DNA of 64,000 nt from Polytrichum commune (Eukaryota; Streptophyta; Polytrichopsida; Polytrichales; Polytrichaceae), in contig OX485804.1 of NCBI GenBank assembly GCA_950295325.1, forward strand, positions 63,086,533 through 63,150,532. The letters are read 5' to 3'. The position numbers were made by a program, and so were the translations under genes. The notes under the pieces are model-generated. The model was given only the letters and a program-made list of their open reading frames with translations. It did no database searches and had not been told where the DNA came from. Positions 49,236 to 62,442 of the stretch are shown here, in pieces. Within the stretch, counting starts at the first letter, position 1. Each line of letters begins with the position of its first letter.

Positions 49236-49844
49236 GTTCTCTGTGCGTGGTCCATCGAGACTTCCATGGCTATGGCGATGCTCCTGCTCTCACCCTAACT
49301 CAACACCCAAACACTCACTCGAGGATGGAGATCCCCTGCACTCGAATTTGATTTGCCACTTGTCTTTTGGGCCACTTCTCGTATGCTGGTATGTGAGCTC
49401 CATACTGGGCATTTCTGTCCTGTCACTTACTCAGGGTTTCAAGCTTGCTCGCACAGGGGAGGGAGGAGAAAAGTTTTGGAAATCCATTCAGTGAGTGTGG
49501 ATCCGTTGAATTTGATAACTCATATGTGGACGATGATGCCTTCTTGTGTCGGTCGCATTCCAAGCGGATTGGGAGTGTAGCTTTTGATGATTGTGGATAC
49601 TCGTGATGAAAATATAATTTTTGTTATACTGGAGATTTCCATTGGTATATGGAGCAGCGAGCAGAGATAGTAATCTGGATTGTGATGAATGAGGCGAGGT
49701 CCTTTTTTACATCGTCGCAAGACGAGATTAGGAGCTGAAACTTAATTCTAATTCCTCGTCTGGGGATATGTCAATCTTCTTACAGGTCGGGCCAGCTCTT
49801 TGATCTACGCAAGTTGAAATCTTGGCTTCAGAAAGGTCGTCAAG

Positions 49845-52800
49845 ATGGGGATCATCGAGAAGATCAAGGAGATTGAGTTCGAGATGGCTCGAACTCAAAA
49901 GAATAAAGCCACAGGTGTGCCCGATTTGAAGTTGTTATATGAATTATGTTAGAACTCTGAATTGCATCATTTAGAGTTTGGGTGAGTTGTGATGAATAAG
50001 AAATACATCAAATTGAGCTCGAATTATTAGTGCAAATTTTCGTATGTGTGCTGTGGGTTTAATGACTGATGCATGACAAGGGAGAAGTAAAAAAAATAAA
50101 TCCTTCCACCTTGTTTAGTCATTGCTGATTCCTACGATGATTGGCGAACAATCAAGCTGCTAGAAGGCTCACATGTGATTTCCCAGTCCTCATAATGTAG
50201 AGATCCTAATGTTAATCCAGAGAAGAGATAGAATTTTAGTTAGTTGTGCTACTCTGTGCACAACCTTTGCCCTTCAAGCAACTGATCACTCGGCGTTGTA
50301 ACACTTGATACATGGATCCATATTTGCTCCCATGCCTACTTTACTATTCTTCTATCCCTCCCCGTTCTGGTCCCTATTGGGATGGTGTTTGTGGGATGAT
50401 TGTGTTGAGAAAATTAGCACTGGTCAACGAGGCCACAATATTCTTTTTGATTTTGCTCATCTTTTACTCATCTTGGTTTGGTGGTCTCAGAATATCATCT
50501 TGGGCAGTTGAAGGCCAAGATAGCCAAGCTGAGGACCCAATTGCTGGAACCACCCAAGGTACCTTACCTTGCCTGCATCACTTGGGAATGGCTGAAATTA
50601 CTGGAAGTGAAACAGACGTGTATATCTTGTGTATCACAATATGTGTTCTCATTTGATGAATGTTGACTTGTAGGGTGCCAGTCAAGCAGGAGATGGATTT
50701 GAGGTCACAAAATTCGGTCATGGTCGAGTTGCCCTCATTGGTTTCCCAAGGTTTGCAGTGCTTTTTCTTGATAACCCTAGCACCAATCTCCTAGTCAGGC
50801 CAAGAATGAAGTATTACTGCTACTAGAATAACGAACAAGAGGTAGAGCTAGGTGCTACTACAGATGTGGTATGTTCCATACAAGAGTTACAGCTTGATTA
50901 ACAATACTCTGTCAGAATATTTCTTCTTGGTTTGAAGGTGCCCTAAAATTTATCATGCACAACGCCCAGATGTTGATGTCGTGAGAGTCTCTTGAAGAAA
51001 TAATACCTTACAAAGCTTTTACTGTTTTACTTTCTTGGCTTTCTTGGACAACAGAAAGCCAATAATCCTTTTGTGTTTCCTGGCAATGGAAGAGATCTAA
51101 TGTGTTGAAAGCCTGTTATAGTCAATGCACCTGAATGTGATCTGTACCAGCTGTCAGGCTCTGATGAAGTCTGGCTGGAGTGGTGCCAACTTGCTATGCC
51201 TGATGGGGTGGTTTGATACTTTGTGATTGATGATCACAAGGTTAGGATTGCATTCATCATGTGTTATGATAGTTCAGGTGTGGCCTGGACTCTTTCAATG
51301 TACAGAATGGGAATCCATGTCCTCATTCTATGTGCTTCTAAAAGGTGTACATGTCTGTGTTGGAAGTAAGCATGTTTGTGTGTGTATTTATGTTGGCAGT
51401 GTGGGAAAGTCAACACTTTTGACTATGCTTACGGGTACACAATCTGAGGCTGCTGCATATGAGTTCACCACTCTCACTTGCATCCCGGGTATTATTAACT
51501 ATAATGATGCCAAGATTCAGCTTCTTGATCTTCCTGGTATTATTGAAGGTGCTTCTGAAGGAAAAGGTCGTGGACGGCAGGTAGGGAATACTGTTACAAA
51601 ATCTTTGATCTTGGAAAACATGTTTTTCAGTTCATAAAAGTACTTAGAACTGCTACAAATTTTTCTGCTTATCATATTGTCAACTTCCTATGTTGCAAAT
51701 TGGTAGTATCTGCCTCCAGATGCCTCTAATGGATAATTAGCTCTGAGATGTTCATGTCTCTGATAGATCATAATCCATGATTGTCGTAGGATATGTCTTG
51801 ATCACTAGTGATGTGCCATGGTTTAACATGTGAGATGCATGTTCAGGTAGATTTCATGACTGAAGGATATTGCCATGGTCGGTGCTACAGGTCATTGCTG
51901 TTGCCAAATCTTCCGATCTTGTCTTGATGGTTCTCGATGCCTCCAAGGTAAGGACATCTCATTCAAAGAAATAATTCCAATCCTACATCATGTTAGTGAA
52001 GGATTTTTCTGTTATGAACCAATATGAATGTGTGGAACAGAGTGAAGGCCATAGGCAGATATTGACAAGGGAGTTGGAAGCTGTAGGACTGCGACTCAAC
52101 AAGAGGCCTCCACAGGTAATTTCAAGACTTTGAGTCAATGCACTGTACATACTTAAAAAAACCTAAAATGGGAAATATAGAACATGAGCACATTCCAAAG
52201 CCTCTAATTTTGAGACTGATTTGGTGTATTCAACTCAGGGTTGTCTATTTGTTTGACTTGGACTTGCCTTTGCTACTCCTAGATCTACTTCAAGAGGAAA
52301 AAGACCGGAGGCATTTCTTTCAACAGTACCTTACAGCTTTCGCATGTGGATGAGAAGCTGTGTTATCAAATCCTGCATGAGTACAAAATTCATAATGCAG
52401 AGGTAGGGTTCCTTGGATGACAGATGAAATATTGACTTTGAAATTGTCTCAACAATGCCAGCACACTCTTGGCTTTTTGTGGATGATGATGTCCATAAAG
52501 CTGATGTTGTTTCTGGAACAGCTATGTGGCTTTCTGATATGAAGTATGTAGGGTGCTGTAATGGCATGTCTTTGTTAGGATAGATCTTAGCTGTTATCTC
52601 TGTTTCTGAGTATTTCATGCCAGTAGAGTTTTTGGGGACTTCAGAGTGTCATTTTATGCTCTTATTTGGAATTGCAGGTGTTATTCAGAGAGGATGCAAC
52701 AGTAGATGATCTGATCGATGTGATAGAAGGGAACCGGAAATACATCAAGTGTGTTTATGTGTACAATAAGATCGATGTGGTTGGTATTGATGATGTTGAT

Positions 52801-53990
52801 CATCTAGCTCGTCAGCCAAATTCTATTGTCATCAGTTGTAACCTTCAGGTAACAGAAATTCACTTCCTTCCATGAAATTGTGGATATGTAGTTACCTCGA
52901 ATCACATCTGTATGCATATATTCATGTCGAAGCCATACCAAGAATTTGTCAGCACTTTTTGGTTGCATACCTTTTTGGTTGTGCACACATTTTGGTAGTC
53001 AATTTGGATTCAAGAAAAAAAAAATTCAAACTCTATGACCTTACCTTCTAGGTTAATAAAGTTTAGGAGGGTTGGTTATATCTGGAGGGCCGTTTGAGCA
53101 TGGACCTAGGTTCAATTAGAGATGCTTAATTTGTGTGCTGACACAATATTAGTGATTTTGTTGTGTGTAGCTGAACTTGGACAGATTATTGGCCAGAATG
53201 TGGGAAGAGATGGGACTTGTTCGTGTATATACAAAGCCCCAAGGTCAACAACCTGATTTTTCAGAACCAGTTGTTTTGTCCACTGTAAGAGCCTTCAAGA
53301 TCCACTTCCTGTGTCTATGATTTCGTCTTTAACCTCTGCAAATGCGCTGTACAAGTCATTGGACTGTACAATGTCAGTGCATTCAACTCTGCTCTTAGTT
53401 GCCATCTAAGATACATATCATATTACCCATTGTAAAACCTTTTCAGCTTAACATATCTGCTCTGCATTGAGGCTGCATCTGCACCCTTCGACCCTATGAG
53501 TTGGGTCTTTTCAGCATGTTTTTTCTGTTTAATTTTTATTTTTAAAAAAAATCGTAACTGCAGGATAGAGGAGGCTGCTCTGTGGAAGATTTCTGTAATC
53601 ACATACATCGAAGTCTGCTGAGAGATATTAAGTACGTCCTTGTATGGGGCACAAGTGCCAAGCACTATCCACAACGATGTGGGACTCAGCATATGCTCAT
53701 GGATGAGGATGTTGTTCAGATTGTGAAGAAAAAGGTAAGCATGATTACTTCTTTCTTTTGTCCTTTCATTTAGTGCATGAAATATGTGATGGGTTACACT
53801 TAACTTGTTGTGTAAGGGTATTCTTTAGTCTTCTTTTATTTATGTGCTTGCAATTACAAAAGTTAACACTAAGTCTATATATCTCTTGCAGGAAAAGGAA
53901 GAAGATGGTGGAAGAGGACGCTTCAAATCACACACAACTGGTGCTGTACGAATTGCAGATCGGGAAAAGAAAGCACCTTTAAAACAATAA
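49845..53990 (+). CDS. DRG2: Developmentally regulated GTP-binding protein, DRG2 type
   Basis: Eleven coding exons: 49845-49914, 50491-50558, 50674-50750, 51400-51580, 51891-51947, 52041-52115, 52283-52402, 52678-52848, 53171-53284, 53564-53734, 53892-53990. All introns are GT-AG, phases fit, and the total is 1203 nt for 400 aa, the usual plant DRG2/DRG3 length. It is a conserved OBG/DRG-family GTPase that associates with translating ribosomes; eukaryotic DRG2 works with a DFRP2 partner. Visible features: start [21 protein letters not shown]-loop GFPSVGKST across the exon 3/4 junction, [16 protein letters not shown], the NKID specificity motif in exon 8, and a C-terminal TGS domain (about residues 290-367). 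The tail [20 protein letters not shown] is the plant-specific extension. The DRG2 (not DRG1) call rests on the start and on [18 protein letters not shown]-type residues. No damage seen. Confidence 0.97.
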
Positions 53991-55353
53991 GTTAGGAACC
54001 AGGTTTACAGGATCTTGTGAGTTCCTGTACCACAACAGATAGTAAGTTACTATGTTCTGAAGTAAAGGCTGTGCGTGTATGTTGAGAGTTTTTGCAGTTT
54101 GAATGAGATTCTCATCTTTAGTTTTGTATCCATTTACTTCATACCTTTTGTCTTTGGAAATTAAGTCATTGTAATGCAGTTTCTATTGAAGGCTTAGGGG
54201 TCCCTGTATCCTGAAGGAAGCATCTATGATTGCATGAGTTCCTGTTTGCTGCTGACAATATCTGCTGTTGGTGTTATTAAAATTCAATTAAAGAACATCT
54301 GTGTTTTGCCAAGTTTTAACAAGAATTCCAGCCATGACTAAAGCCCCCTCTTCATTGATTAAACTCACCTACTAGATATCAGAAAGACTGGAGTTCATTC
54401 TTTTGTATCTTTTGTGATCCGATGCAATCACATATTTTATAGTCCATTTCAGAGAGCAAGTTCTAGAGCTATCAGGAAAAGTTCCATCACATGACTGCTG
54501 TTTCTTTCCTGCAACCTCTACTTTTTTGATTAAATGTAGAAACCGTAGCAGTGACAGTCTCAGTGGGTATAAATATATGTGTATTCATACAGTGAAACTG
54601 TGACCCCAACTCAAAATTGTTCAATCCATGTGATGGAAATGTGCAACCAGAAAAATGGCCCAGGTCAAAGGGAAGAAAAGAAACAAAAAAAGAAACAAAA
54701 GAAACAAAAACAAAACGGGCAATGCAAATGTGGATCAATTTTCATGCAAAATTGTCCATAAATTGATGGCTTTGTTAGTTTGTCCACTACCGTCCATGTA
54801 TTTCAAATGCATTTTTTTTTTTGGTATTCCTTGGAACCTAATTGAGTTGGCTGCGAAATCATTGGTTAGGATGGGCTTCAAGAGTCCAGTTGAGTAGGAA
54901 GGAAGATTTGGTTTCATGTTAACCTTTATCTATGAGATTAACTATGTACTTGCTTAAAAAAATGCTTTGAAGGAGGTTAAAATTGCACAAAAAATGACCA
55001 TAATGATCCTTATAACAGGTTTAGCTTACTGTGCATTGACTCAACGAGTCAGCTCCTAAGTTTACAGTTGTGTGATCCGCTGCAGCAACTTGTTTGCCAC
55101 TTCCAATGACTCTTCTGTACTGCTCTGTATAGATTTCTTCTTTGTGCTCCTACTTTGATTGATCAATAGTGAGTTAAGGACTGCCTAAACCAACCTGAAA
55201 GTACATGCTGTTCTAGTGTCAACCAAAAACCAGTCAGCCAACAGTTAGCCTTTTGGGTGACTTCTCAAGTGGAGATTTGGAGCAGTTTAGATAGATTTGT
55301 GAGCTGCAATCTATTGTCTCAAAGTCTTGGCTACTTTAGTGTGTGCTATATTC
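53991..55353. other. 3' flank of DRG2 and intergenic DNA
   Basis: It contains the DRG2 3' UTR and probably the convergent 3' UTR of the first HMA gene. No other gene was recognised. Confidence 0.5.
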
Positions 55354-58004
55354 TCAATAGTAGTAATATTTTGTGTAGTCAGGGCCAAGTACAAATGTCA
55401 CAGGGTAGAGTTCTTCTATTGGTGGTTGCACTAGAGGCGGGGGTGGTGGTGGTGGTTTCTCCAGTTTTTTCTCTTCAGCTTTCACCTCGGGTGGCTTCTC
55501 TTCTTTTTTTTCATCCGCCTTCTTTTCCTCTTTTGGTTCTTCCTTCTTTGGCTCTGTTTTTTTTTCTTCTGTTTTTGCCTCTGCTGCAGGTGGATCCTCT
55601 TTCTTCTCTTCTTTCGTCTCTTCCTTCTTCTCTTCCTTCTTTTCCTGTGAAAATATTTCATTTGATCTTGCCATCAATTCCTACTGTCGTCTAAAATCAG
55701 CAGTGTGCCTATACAGACCTAGTAGTAGTTGAAAAAGTTTTGAAGAGAGTGCTATTCAGTGTTGTCTATAGAACAGATCTGTTTGTTTATCAGTGTACTT
55801 GTTAAAATCTTAAGCTTGTGGACTTAGTCAATTGTGGACATGTGCTCAGGTAATCTTTTTAAAGGGAGAGCTTTCTGTACTTAAAAGGTGTAAGAAAGCA
55901 ATTACATGTACATAAGAAAGCAATTACCTCCTTTGGCTCTTCTTTTGGTGGCTCCTTTGTTTCTTCCTTGGGTGCTTCTTCTTTCTTCTCTTCCTTGGGT
56001 GGTGGTGCGTCTTTCTGCTCCTCTTTTGCCGCTTCAGGTGGGGCTTGTGCTTTTGGTGGCTCCACTTTTGGTTCCGGTTCTGGAAGTGGGGGCGGTGGCG
56101 GAGGTGGTGGCACTACTACTGTGATCTTTCCTGTTCTGGCAACATGATGATATACAGCCTCAGGAGTAACAACCCCTGTCACCGTCACCTTCTGGCCCGG
56201 AAAATCAACTTTGTATGATATTATCCCTGTTTGGAATGCCTTCATTAGCAATCTCATCTCCTATTTCTGGGAGTTATACATTGCTATAACTTTCTACTAG
56301 TATCATTTTTTGCCAAGTTATATTATGTCCATTATGTTACGTTATGTTCCTTGATGTGCATACTCTCTGTTTATGTTATCTGGGTTGAAAATGATACGGC
56401 TGGCAAAAAGATGTAGAAATGTGTAACTCCAAATGGTAAACCACAATGATAGAGCATATACAACACTGCCACCAAAGCATCTCTCTCCTATTTACACTCC
56501 AAAGCAGCTACAACCTCTACCTCTACTTTGGAGTAGGCCTAAAGATTGTAGTGGTAAAGGCACCACCGCCTGAACACCAATTACCACTCCATATGTAATA
56601 ATTTTAACCCAAATTGTCTAAGAAAATATTGGCATGTGTTAATACCAATAAAGTAATCATCTAAAGTTTAATGTAGAGCATGAAGTGTCATGAAGGGAGC
56701 ACTTTCTAGCATTGTAAGAGGTTTCATAAGAGCAGAGGAGCCACTATATTGTTGCAACAAAGTAGAGTCTCCTTCTCATTTTGGTGATTCTAAATCTACA
56801 TTCACCAATATAGAGGGAGACGTGGTTGTAGTGGTGGAGATGCTCTTACAATACATATGTTTGATGCAACTATGTTTCTCTCATTGTAATGAAATTGATT
56901 TTGAAGTCCACAGCTAGAAGTATTATGGGACTAGAAGTACATCAAGATGTTGTCAAAAAGGCTAATTCCTTAGAATGATAGAGCCCCATTACATCTGGTG
57001 GATGCTCTACACATAACATTACTTAGCAAGTCGATCCTACTATGTGGGTCCAAAATATCTCATGGTTTGTGGTTGGATATTACTCTTGCTATTCCCAGCA
57101 TGTAAAGTGCTCAACGTGAAGTGCATAGAAGTGATGCAATGGGGAAGCATATCCATGGCTCTCCTTGGAAAGGGGAGCATATCCAAGGCTCTTGTCCTTT
57201 GGATATTGTTCATCTACAGTGGTTCATGTGGGTAGTATCCCCGAATAAAAAAGAACATGTCCATTGTGCTTAGTGATGTTATGCATCATTAGAAGGGTCT
57301 ACTTTTGAATTTTGAATTTTTTTATGAGAATCATTACATCTCAACTTCCTCCCAAACAAGGGGGGTGAGTCATGTTCTTGTTAGATCATAAACTTATTCT
57401 TCCCCTACATTTAAGCTTGGGAAAACATGATCAAGGTAAGGAAGAACGGGTTGCCATTCACGTCGGTGTACGAAACACCGAGTTACTTATAATCATTGAA
57501 CTTATTCTTGGTAATTGTTACGAATTTGTTAACACTTCAAGGCATTGAACAATTCTCTTACATTTTAGGCGAACTTGTGTAAAACGAAGTGGGACCGCCA
57601 CTCCTTTCTCAACCAATGAGAGATTTTAGAAAGTGGCGGTCATGATCACTGATCACAAGTGTAAGCCGGCCCTTGAGTCTACTTGAGCGTGCAACAGATC
57701 TTCCATGTGGTCGATGGTGAAGACACACAACAGTAGACACGTCTGTGGATCGATCATAACTCTTTTAATTTTTTCGCAACTCTTTTTGCATCATATGATT
57801 TCATCTCCACCCTTGACCCTTAATTCAACAAGAGCATGATTACCCCGTAATTTGTCAATTACGGGTATTTTTTTCATTATAAAAATTGTGTTATTTTTAA
57901 TTGGCGCTTGCAAGGCACATACCTGGAATGCGCCTTACTGCTCGCTGTACTGTAAGTGCGCAACCTTCACAATGCATCACCACCTTGAGCACCACTGTCT
58001 TCAC
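55354..58004 (-). CDS. HMA-domain metal-binding protein 1 (5' end not found)
   Basis: Exons on the - strand: 58004-57923 (82 nt), 56226-55928 (299 nt), 55644-55354 (291 nt, stop TGA). Splice sites are consensus (TTGCAG|GTGAAG, ATTCCAG|GTATG, AACAG|GG, GGAG|GTAATT, CACAG|GAAAAG) and phases agree. The protein starts in the HMA domain, VKTVVLKVVMHCEGCAL, with the metal-binding C-x2-C. It continues PGIISYKVDFPGQKVTVTG to VARTGK, then a Pro run, a long Pro/Glu/Lys tail and the end GPDYTKYYYY. The first exon with the ATG lies upstream and was not identified; in the sister gene it encodes only three residues. HMA plant proteins carry copper, zinc or cadmium or scaffold other proteins. There is no C-terminal CaaX box, so this is a non-isoprenylated type. 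A DNA element resembling M3 sits in the second intron. Confidence 0.88.
56261..56452. mobile_element. MITE family M3-like copy in HMA gene 1 intron
   Basis: About 190 bp. The left side CTATTTCTGGGAGTTATACA pairs with the reverse complement of the right side (CTATCATTGTGGTTTACCAT then TTGGAGTTACACATTTCTAC). Blocks GAGTTA.ACATTGCTATAAC and GGTAAACCACA match the arms of M3 at 14601-14814. It lies 35 bp upstream (in gene direction) of the acceptor of exon 2. Confidence 0.65.
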
Positions 58005-58718
58005 CTGCAATTGACAACCCACTTATGAGTTAGTACTTCAGAAGGCTATCAATCGAGTGGCCAAGTAACAGCTGTTCATAAACTCTGTTGGTTCATAAAA
58101 TCTGCCAGGTCCCCTTCATTTCCCAATTTGATCAATGCAGAGAATAACAATGCAAGAACATTAATTTTAAATACTTGACAAGAAATAGCTGGCACTGGAA
58201 TTACAGAACTTTCAATTGTACTGTTCAACTGTAAGATATGTAGTTTCCTGATGTAATCAGTAAATTGTGTAAAAGTGTGTTCTATAAGGTTACAGGCATG
58301 TCCAGGCTGAAGGGGTTTTGCAGTACACTTTATTCTAGTACCATAACTTGAGGTGCCAGCTGGAAGCCTGGAAATGTCATTTATACACACGCGTTTCAGT
58401 CTCAGGGGCCTGGAATCAAGTTTTTTTTCTTTTGGTTTTTTCTTTTATTAGGTTCCTACTCAGCAAAGCTATGGATGTGGCACTTTAATCTGCAAATGTA
58501 CTATTTACTGGCAAAACGGATCTTTTCAGAATTGCAAAACCACATACACCATCTATAAATTAGAATCATTTAAAAGATAAGCAGCTGAGTTCCATTCAGA
58601 AAAATTGAGAAAATATAAGTGACACCATTTTGTAGGAATCCATATTGATCACACTGGAAGGAAAATAAAATAAAATAAAATCATCAATATAACAATGTTC
58701 AGGCATTTCAATCCTCAT

Positions 58719-58858
58719 AACATTACTTGGCTGATGAACTGTGTTCAGGGGGCCTGCAGTAGATTCAAGAATGAAGCCTCCAGATGTGAGAATTCCAGTG
58801 CTTCAAACTGAATCTGAAGTCAGGGCAGCTGAACACAGCTCATCAGCTGAGTAATGTT
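58719..58858. ncRNA. Long imperfect hairpin, microRNA-precursor-like
   Basis: The arms AACATTACTTGGCTGATGAA and the reverse complement of the other side, AACATTACTCAGCTGATGAG, then CTGTGTTCAG on both, pair over about 30 bp; two of the three differences are G-U pairs in the + strand RNA. Weaker pairing continues inward (CCTG..., AGATTCA, GAAGC) to a loop of about 25 nt. Length and shape suit a plant microRNA precursor but also a small foldback transposon. I know no microRNA with these arms. No TATA box or other transcript sign was established. Confidence 0.4.
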
Positions 58859-59487
58859 GTGTGGGGTCTAACAAAATGCTCAATACCGACTAAGTTACAT
58901 CAAGATACAAACTTACAGGGCAGTATTCAGAGCTTGGTCACAACATCCTCATCCAGTTTACAAAATCCACTTTTAAATCCTACCCAAGACCATTTACAAC
59001 CCAATACTCATCAACGCAGAACAAAACAACCATATTCAACATGTAAAAAAAACAAAGATTCAAAATTTGATGTTACGCTAAGTATCGAACTTATTACGCC
59101 TTCTGACCCATTAGGGTGCTGTAAGGCCATCATTTTTTATGTGACCTCTGAAAGCTTCCTTTTGGCCACCTCTTCCTTTTTACGCACTTGGACCCTGCTG
59201 CGTTCTACTTTGTCACTTCGCTACCACCTCTACTAAGTATCTCGTCGATCGACAAACACGACCTTGGGTTCCTTTGCTTCTCTTTCCTTCTGCTGCTTGC
59301 CTACCATTAATTTGGCGCATAGTAGAGTTTTTTTTGTGGCCACCTTTTTCTACAACAACTACTGCCGAGTATGCACATGATGATGATGACGACATTCGCT
59401 ACTTATTGTTGGTGTGTCCGAGCAAGGAGGGCGGGCTCTATGTACAACAACACATGAAGTAAGCTTACAATTAGCTACTTGGTTTAC

Positions 59488-62442
59488 TTAGTAGTAGTAG
59501 TATCTAGTGTAGTCTTGACCAAGGACGAAAGTTACAGGGTAAGGGTCTTCTTGTGGTGGCTCAGGTTGCTGCTGTTGCTGCTTCTTAGGTGCCTCTTTCT
59601 TCTCCTCCTTCTTCGCCTCCTCTTTCTTCTCTTCTTTCTTCTCTTCCTTCTTCTCCTCCTTTGCCTCTTCCTTCTTTGCCTCCTCTTTCTTCTCACCTCC
59701 GCCGCCACCTCCACCTCCACCCCCACCTCCACCTTTACCTTTCTTCTTCTTCCCACCTCCACCTCCTCCACCACCTCCACCTCCGTTCTCAGCCTTTGCT
59801 TCCTGTTGCCATCAGAAAAACACCAGTCAGTCAAAGAGATAGAGAGAGAGCGCTCCAATGTTGCCATCGGCACGTTTATAGTGTTGCTTCATCTTTGAGT
59901 TCGTCTAACTCTATATGTAATCCCAAAATGGGCATCACGGAAATTAGAGGGCTTCCGAAGACTACAGCCTCCATTCAAGAATAAAAACCTCGAACAGGTA
60001 CAGCCAAGCCAGCCGGCTCCTCTCTCCCACGAGGCCAAGCCCCTAGGTTCCCACATGGTTGGTTGAAAATATCCGGTTGATTGGGTGGATCATAGGTGGC
60101 AGGGTGCAATGGTAATCAAGTGCTAGGCAGGTCACCCACCCAAGCACTATTCCGGCCTCGGAGTTCCCATGGAACCCGGTTTAAGGCCTCGGATTCCTTC
60201 CCAGCCACTCGAACATAAGTCAATAGTCCACAAAAAAAATGTGCGTATCCCAGACATTGCTATTAGCACAATGGATATTGCTTAGTTGCCATCATCAGCG
60301 CACCAGCCAGTCATAGCAAGTCGACAGTCCACAAAATGTGTACTTGCCAGACATTGGAATTCCACATATTGCAACTCATTCCTAATTGCAAACAAGAGTA
60401 GATACTATTGATGCCTATCTATTCCAATGTATGCTTGTGTATACCTGTTTGCCATGGTGAATGCTCGCTCTGGCTCCCAAAAGACATTTCAAGGCCAGCT
60501 CAGATAAATGACTAGTATCTAAGTGCAACTTTGTGGACATGTGTGAATTGAATTCATACTTCATACATTATGTAGATTTGAGTAGACTAGGGAGGTGAAC
60601 AAGATGTTTCAACAAATACTTTGGAAATGGACAATCGTAGGATTATTGCATACCGCTTTCTTGGGCTCCTCTTTCTTAGCCTCCTCCTTCTTTTCCTCTT
60701 TCTTCTCTTCCTTCTTCTCTTCTTTCTTTTCCTCTTTCTTTTCCTCTTTCTTGTCCTCCTTCTTCTCTTCCTTCTTCTCCTCTTTCTTCTCCTCTTTTTT
60801 CTCTTCCTTCTTGGGAGCTTCCTTCTTGGGCTCCTCAGGCACTAACTCGGCAAACTTGCCTGTCTTCATAATGCGTCTCAACACCTCTTCCCGTTTCACA
60901 TTTCCAACCACTGTAACCTTCTGTCCAGGGAAGTCCACCTGGTAACTGACAACCCCTGTGATCAACCAACCAAAACATTTTCATTCACCCCAATAATAAT
61001 ACTGCAAAATAGACATGTCTCATCAGAGATCAGAGATGCTCTATTTTGGAGTGACTATGACCATCGAAGGAGACGAAACTCATCACATTTTGCATGTTCA
61101 TAACTCCTTCAGATGTATGTAAACATTTCTATTCCACTTTCAGTCAATCATAAGTGAAGTGTTGGGCGTAATCAATCCAGACATGAAAAGTATGGCCATC
61201 TATCTCCTGGTTGCCACATTTGCCAGCAGAGACCAATTCTATCCTGAGGATGAGTGAGGTCAATGTCACAATTTCTTGAGAACGTGTCCCTGGATGCCTA
61301 AAAAAAAAACAGATATATGACAAATGGAGGATGTCCATAAGATGTCCATACCTGGGATGTTTTTGCAAGCTCTTTTCACGGTTCCTGCACAGCCCTCGCA
61401 GTGCATCGTTACCTTGAGGACCACCGTCTTCAGCTCCACGGTCTGCACCAATAACGAAGATCACAAAATAAATAAAATTAATGGATATCGAAGTATTGAT
61501 GAGACAGAGACTCAAGAGGAGATGTTGGCAAGCGTACCTCTTTTTTCCAGAATAATGTATAGAAATTAGAGACAAAAACAGAGAGATACATTAAATGGTA
61601 GCCATGAAGATGTGATGATTGACTCGTGGGTTGTATTAAACCGGTCTTCAATTCATTTTTGGTGCAAATCAAAGTAAGTTCTCCTCTGGTTACAAGAAGG
61701 GAGTCAGATCTATGCAGGATCCACACTGCTATGTTTGTAAGGATGTCAAGATTTTGGTTACAAACGTTGGCATGACTCAGATGAGTGGCACAAAACGAAA
61801 AAGGACAAAGGGAGAGAGACGCTTGGTAAGGGAAGAGAGCCTTTCATGTCATCGGTGCTTTTACAAGTCAAAAAAATAAAAGAAGAAAGTGAGTGGCTGG
61901 ATATTTCAAGTGGGTCATGAAGCAGGAAGCTACAAAAATGGAACAGATATCAATTTTCGCTTCTATTCTGAGCCTACATGGAAGCAAGCTTTTCGGCAGG
62001 TACACCATGGTCTAGATAGATAGACAGCAACCATCAACAACAACAAAACCAAACAATAGTTTGACTCGTACACTAGAGTCGGTGTAAGGGACAGATCAAA
62101 AACTAAAGTTCTAGCAAACCTCACCATCATGCATGTAACTGAAAACTAAACCCACTTCTCCAAATTTGTAGCAAGAACTCACCAGTACCCACCATTACCC
62201 ACCATTACCCACCGCACACCACAAAAGAACTCCCCAAAAGGCTAAGTCGGGCCATGGAAGAGCCTGACAGACTCAAAATGACATACTCAAAGGAACCAAA
62301 CAAACACATCGGATCTGTTAGGATGGACGGACGGACGGACAGGTTAGGTAGGAGTTCGATTGCACCTCCATCAAACGAGTCTATACAAAGTGTGACCGCA
62401 TGGAACAGAAAAAGTTAAGATGTGTCTGTGTACCTCTGGCAT
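59488..62442 (-). CDS. HMA-domain metal-binding protein 2
   Basis: Four coding exons on the - strand: 62442-62434 (ATG CCA GAG), 61442-61352 (91 nt), 60955-60654 (302 nt), 59802-59488 (315 nt, stop TAA). All introns are GT-AG and the phases fit, giving 717 nt for 238 aa. The start was chosen because MPE followed by TVELKTVVLKVTMHCEGC gives a standard HMA start; the 9-nt coding exon is short, but its donor (GAG|GTACAC) and phase agree. Domains: HMA with C-x2-C at about residues 18-21, PGVVSYQVDFPGQKVTVVG to IMKTGK, a long Lys/Glu repeat, then in the last exon two Gly runs around KKKKGK, another Lys/Glu region, a Gln run, and the end GQDYTRYYYY. There is no CaaX box. Exon layout and tail match HMA protein 1, so the two are tandem duplicates. 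Confidence 0.9.

Noticed and set aside
50305-50666. Open frames of 60-114 codons before and across exon 2 of DRG2
   Set aside because: They lie mainly in intron 1, and the conserved DRG2 protein needs splicing there.
59479-59898. Leucine-rich open frame on the + strand
   Set aside because: It is the antisense of the Lys/Glu- and Gly-rich last exon of HMA gene 2. The + strand frames at 60595-60945 (Ser/Phe-rich) and 55257-55694 are antisense of HMA exons in the same way.
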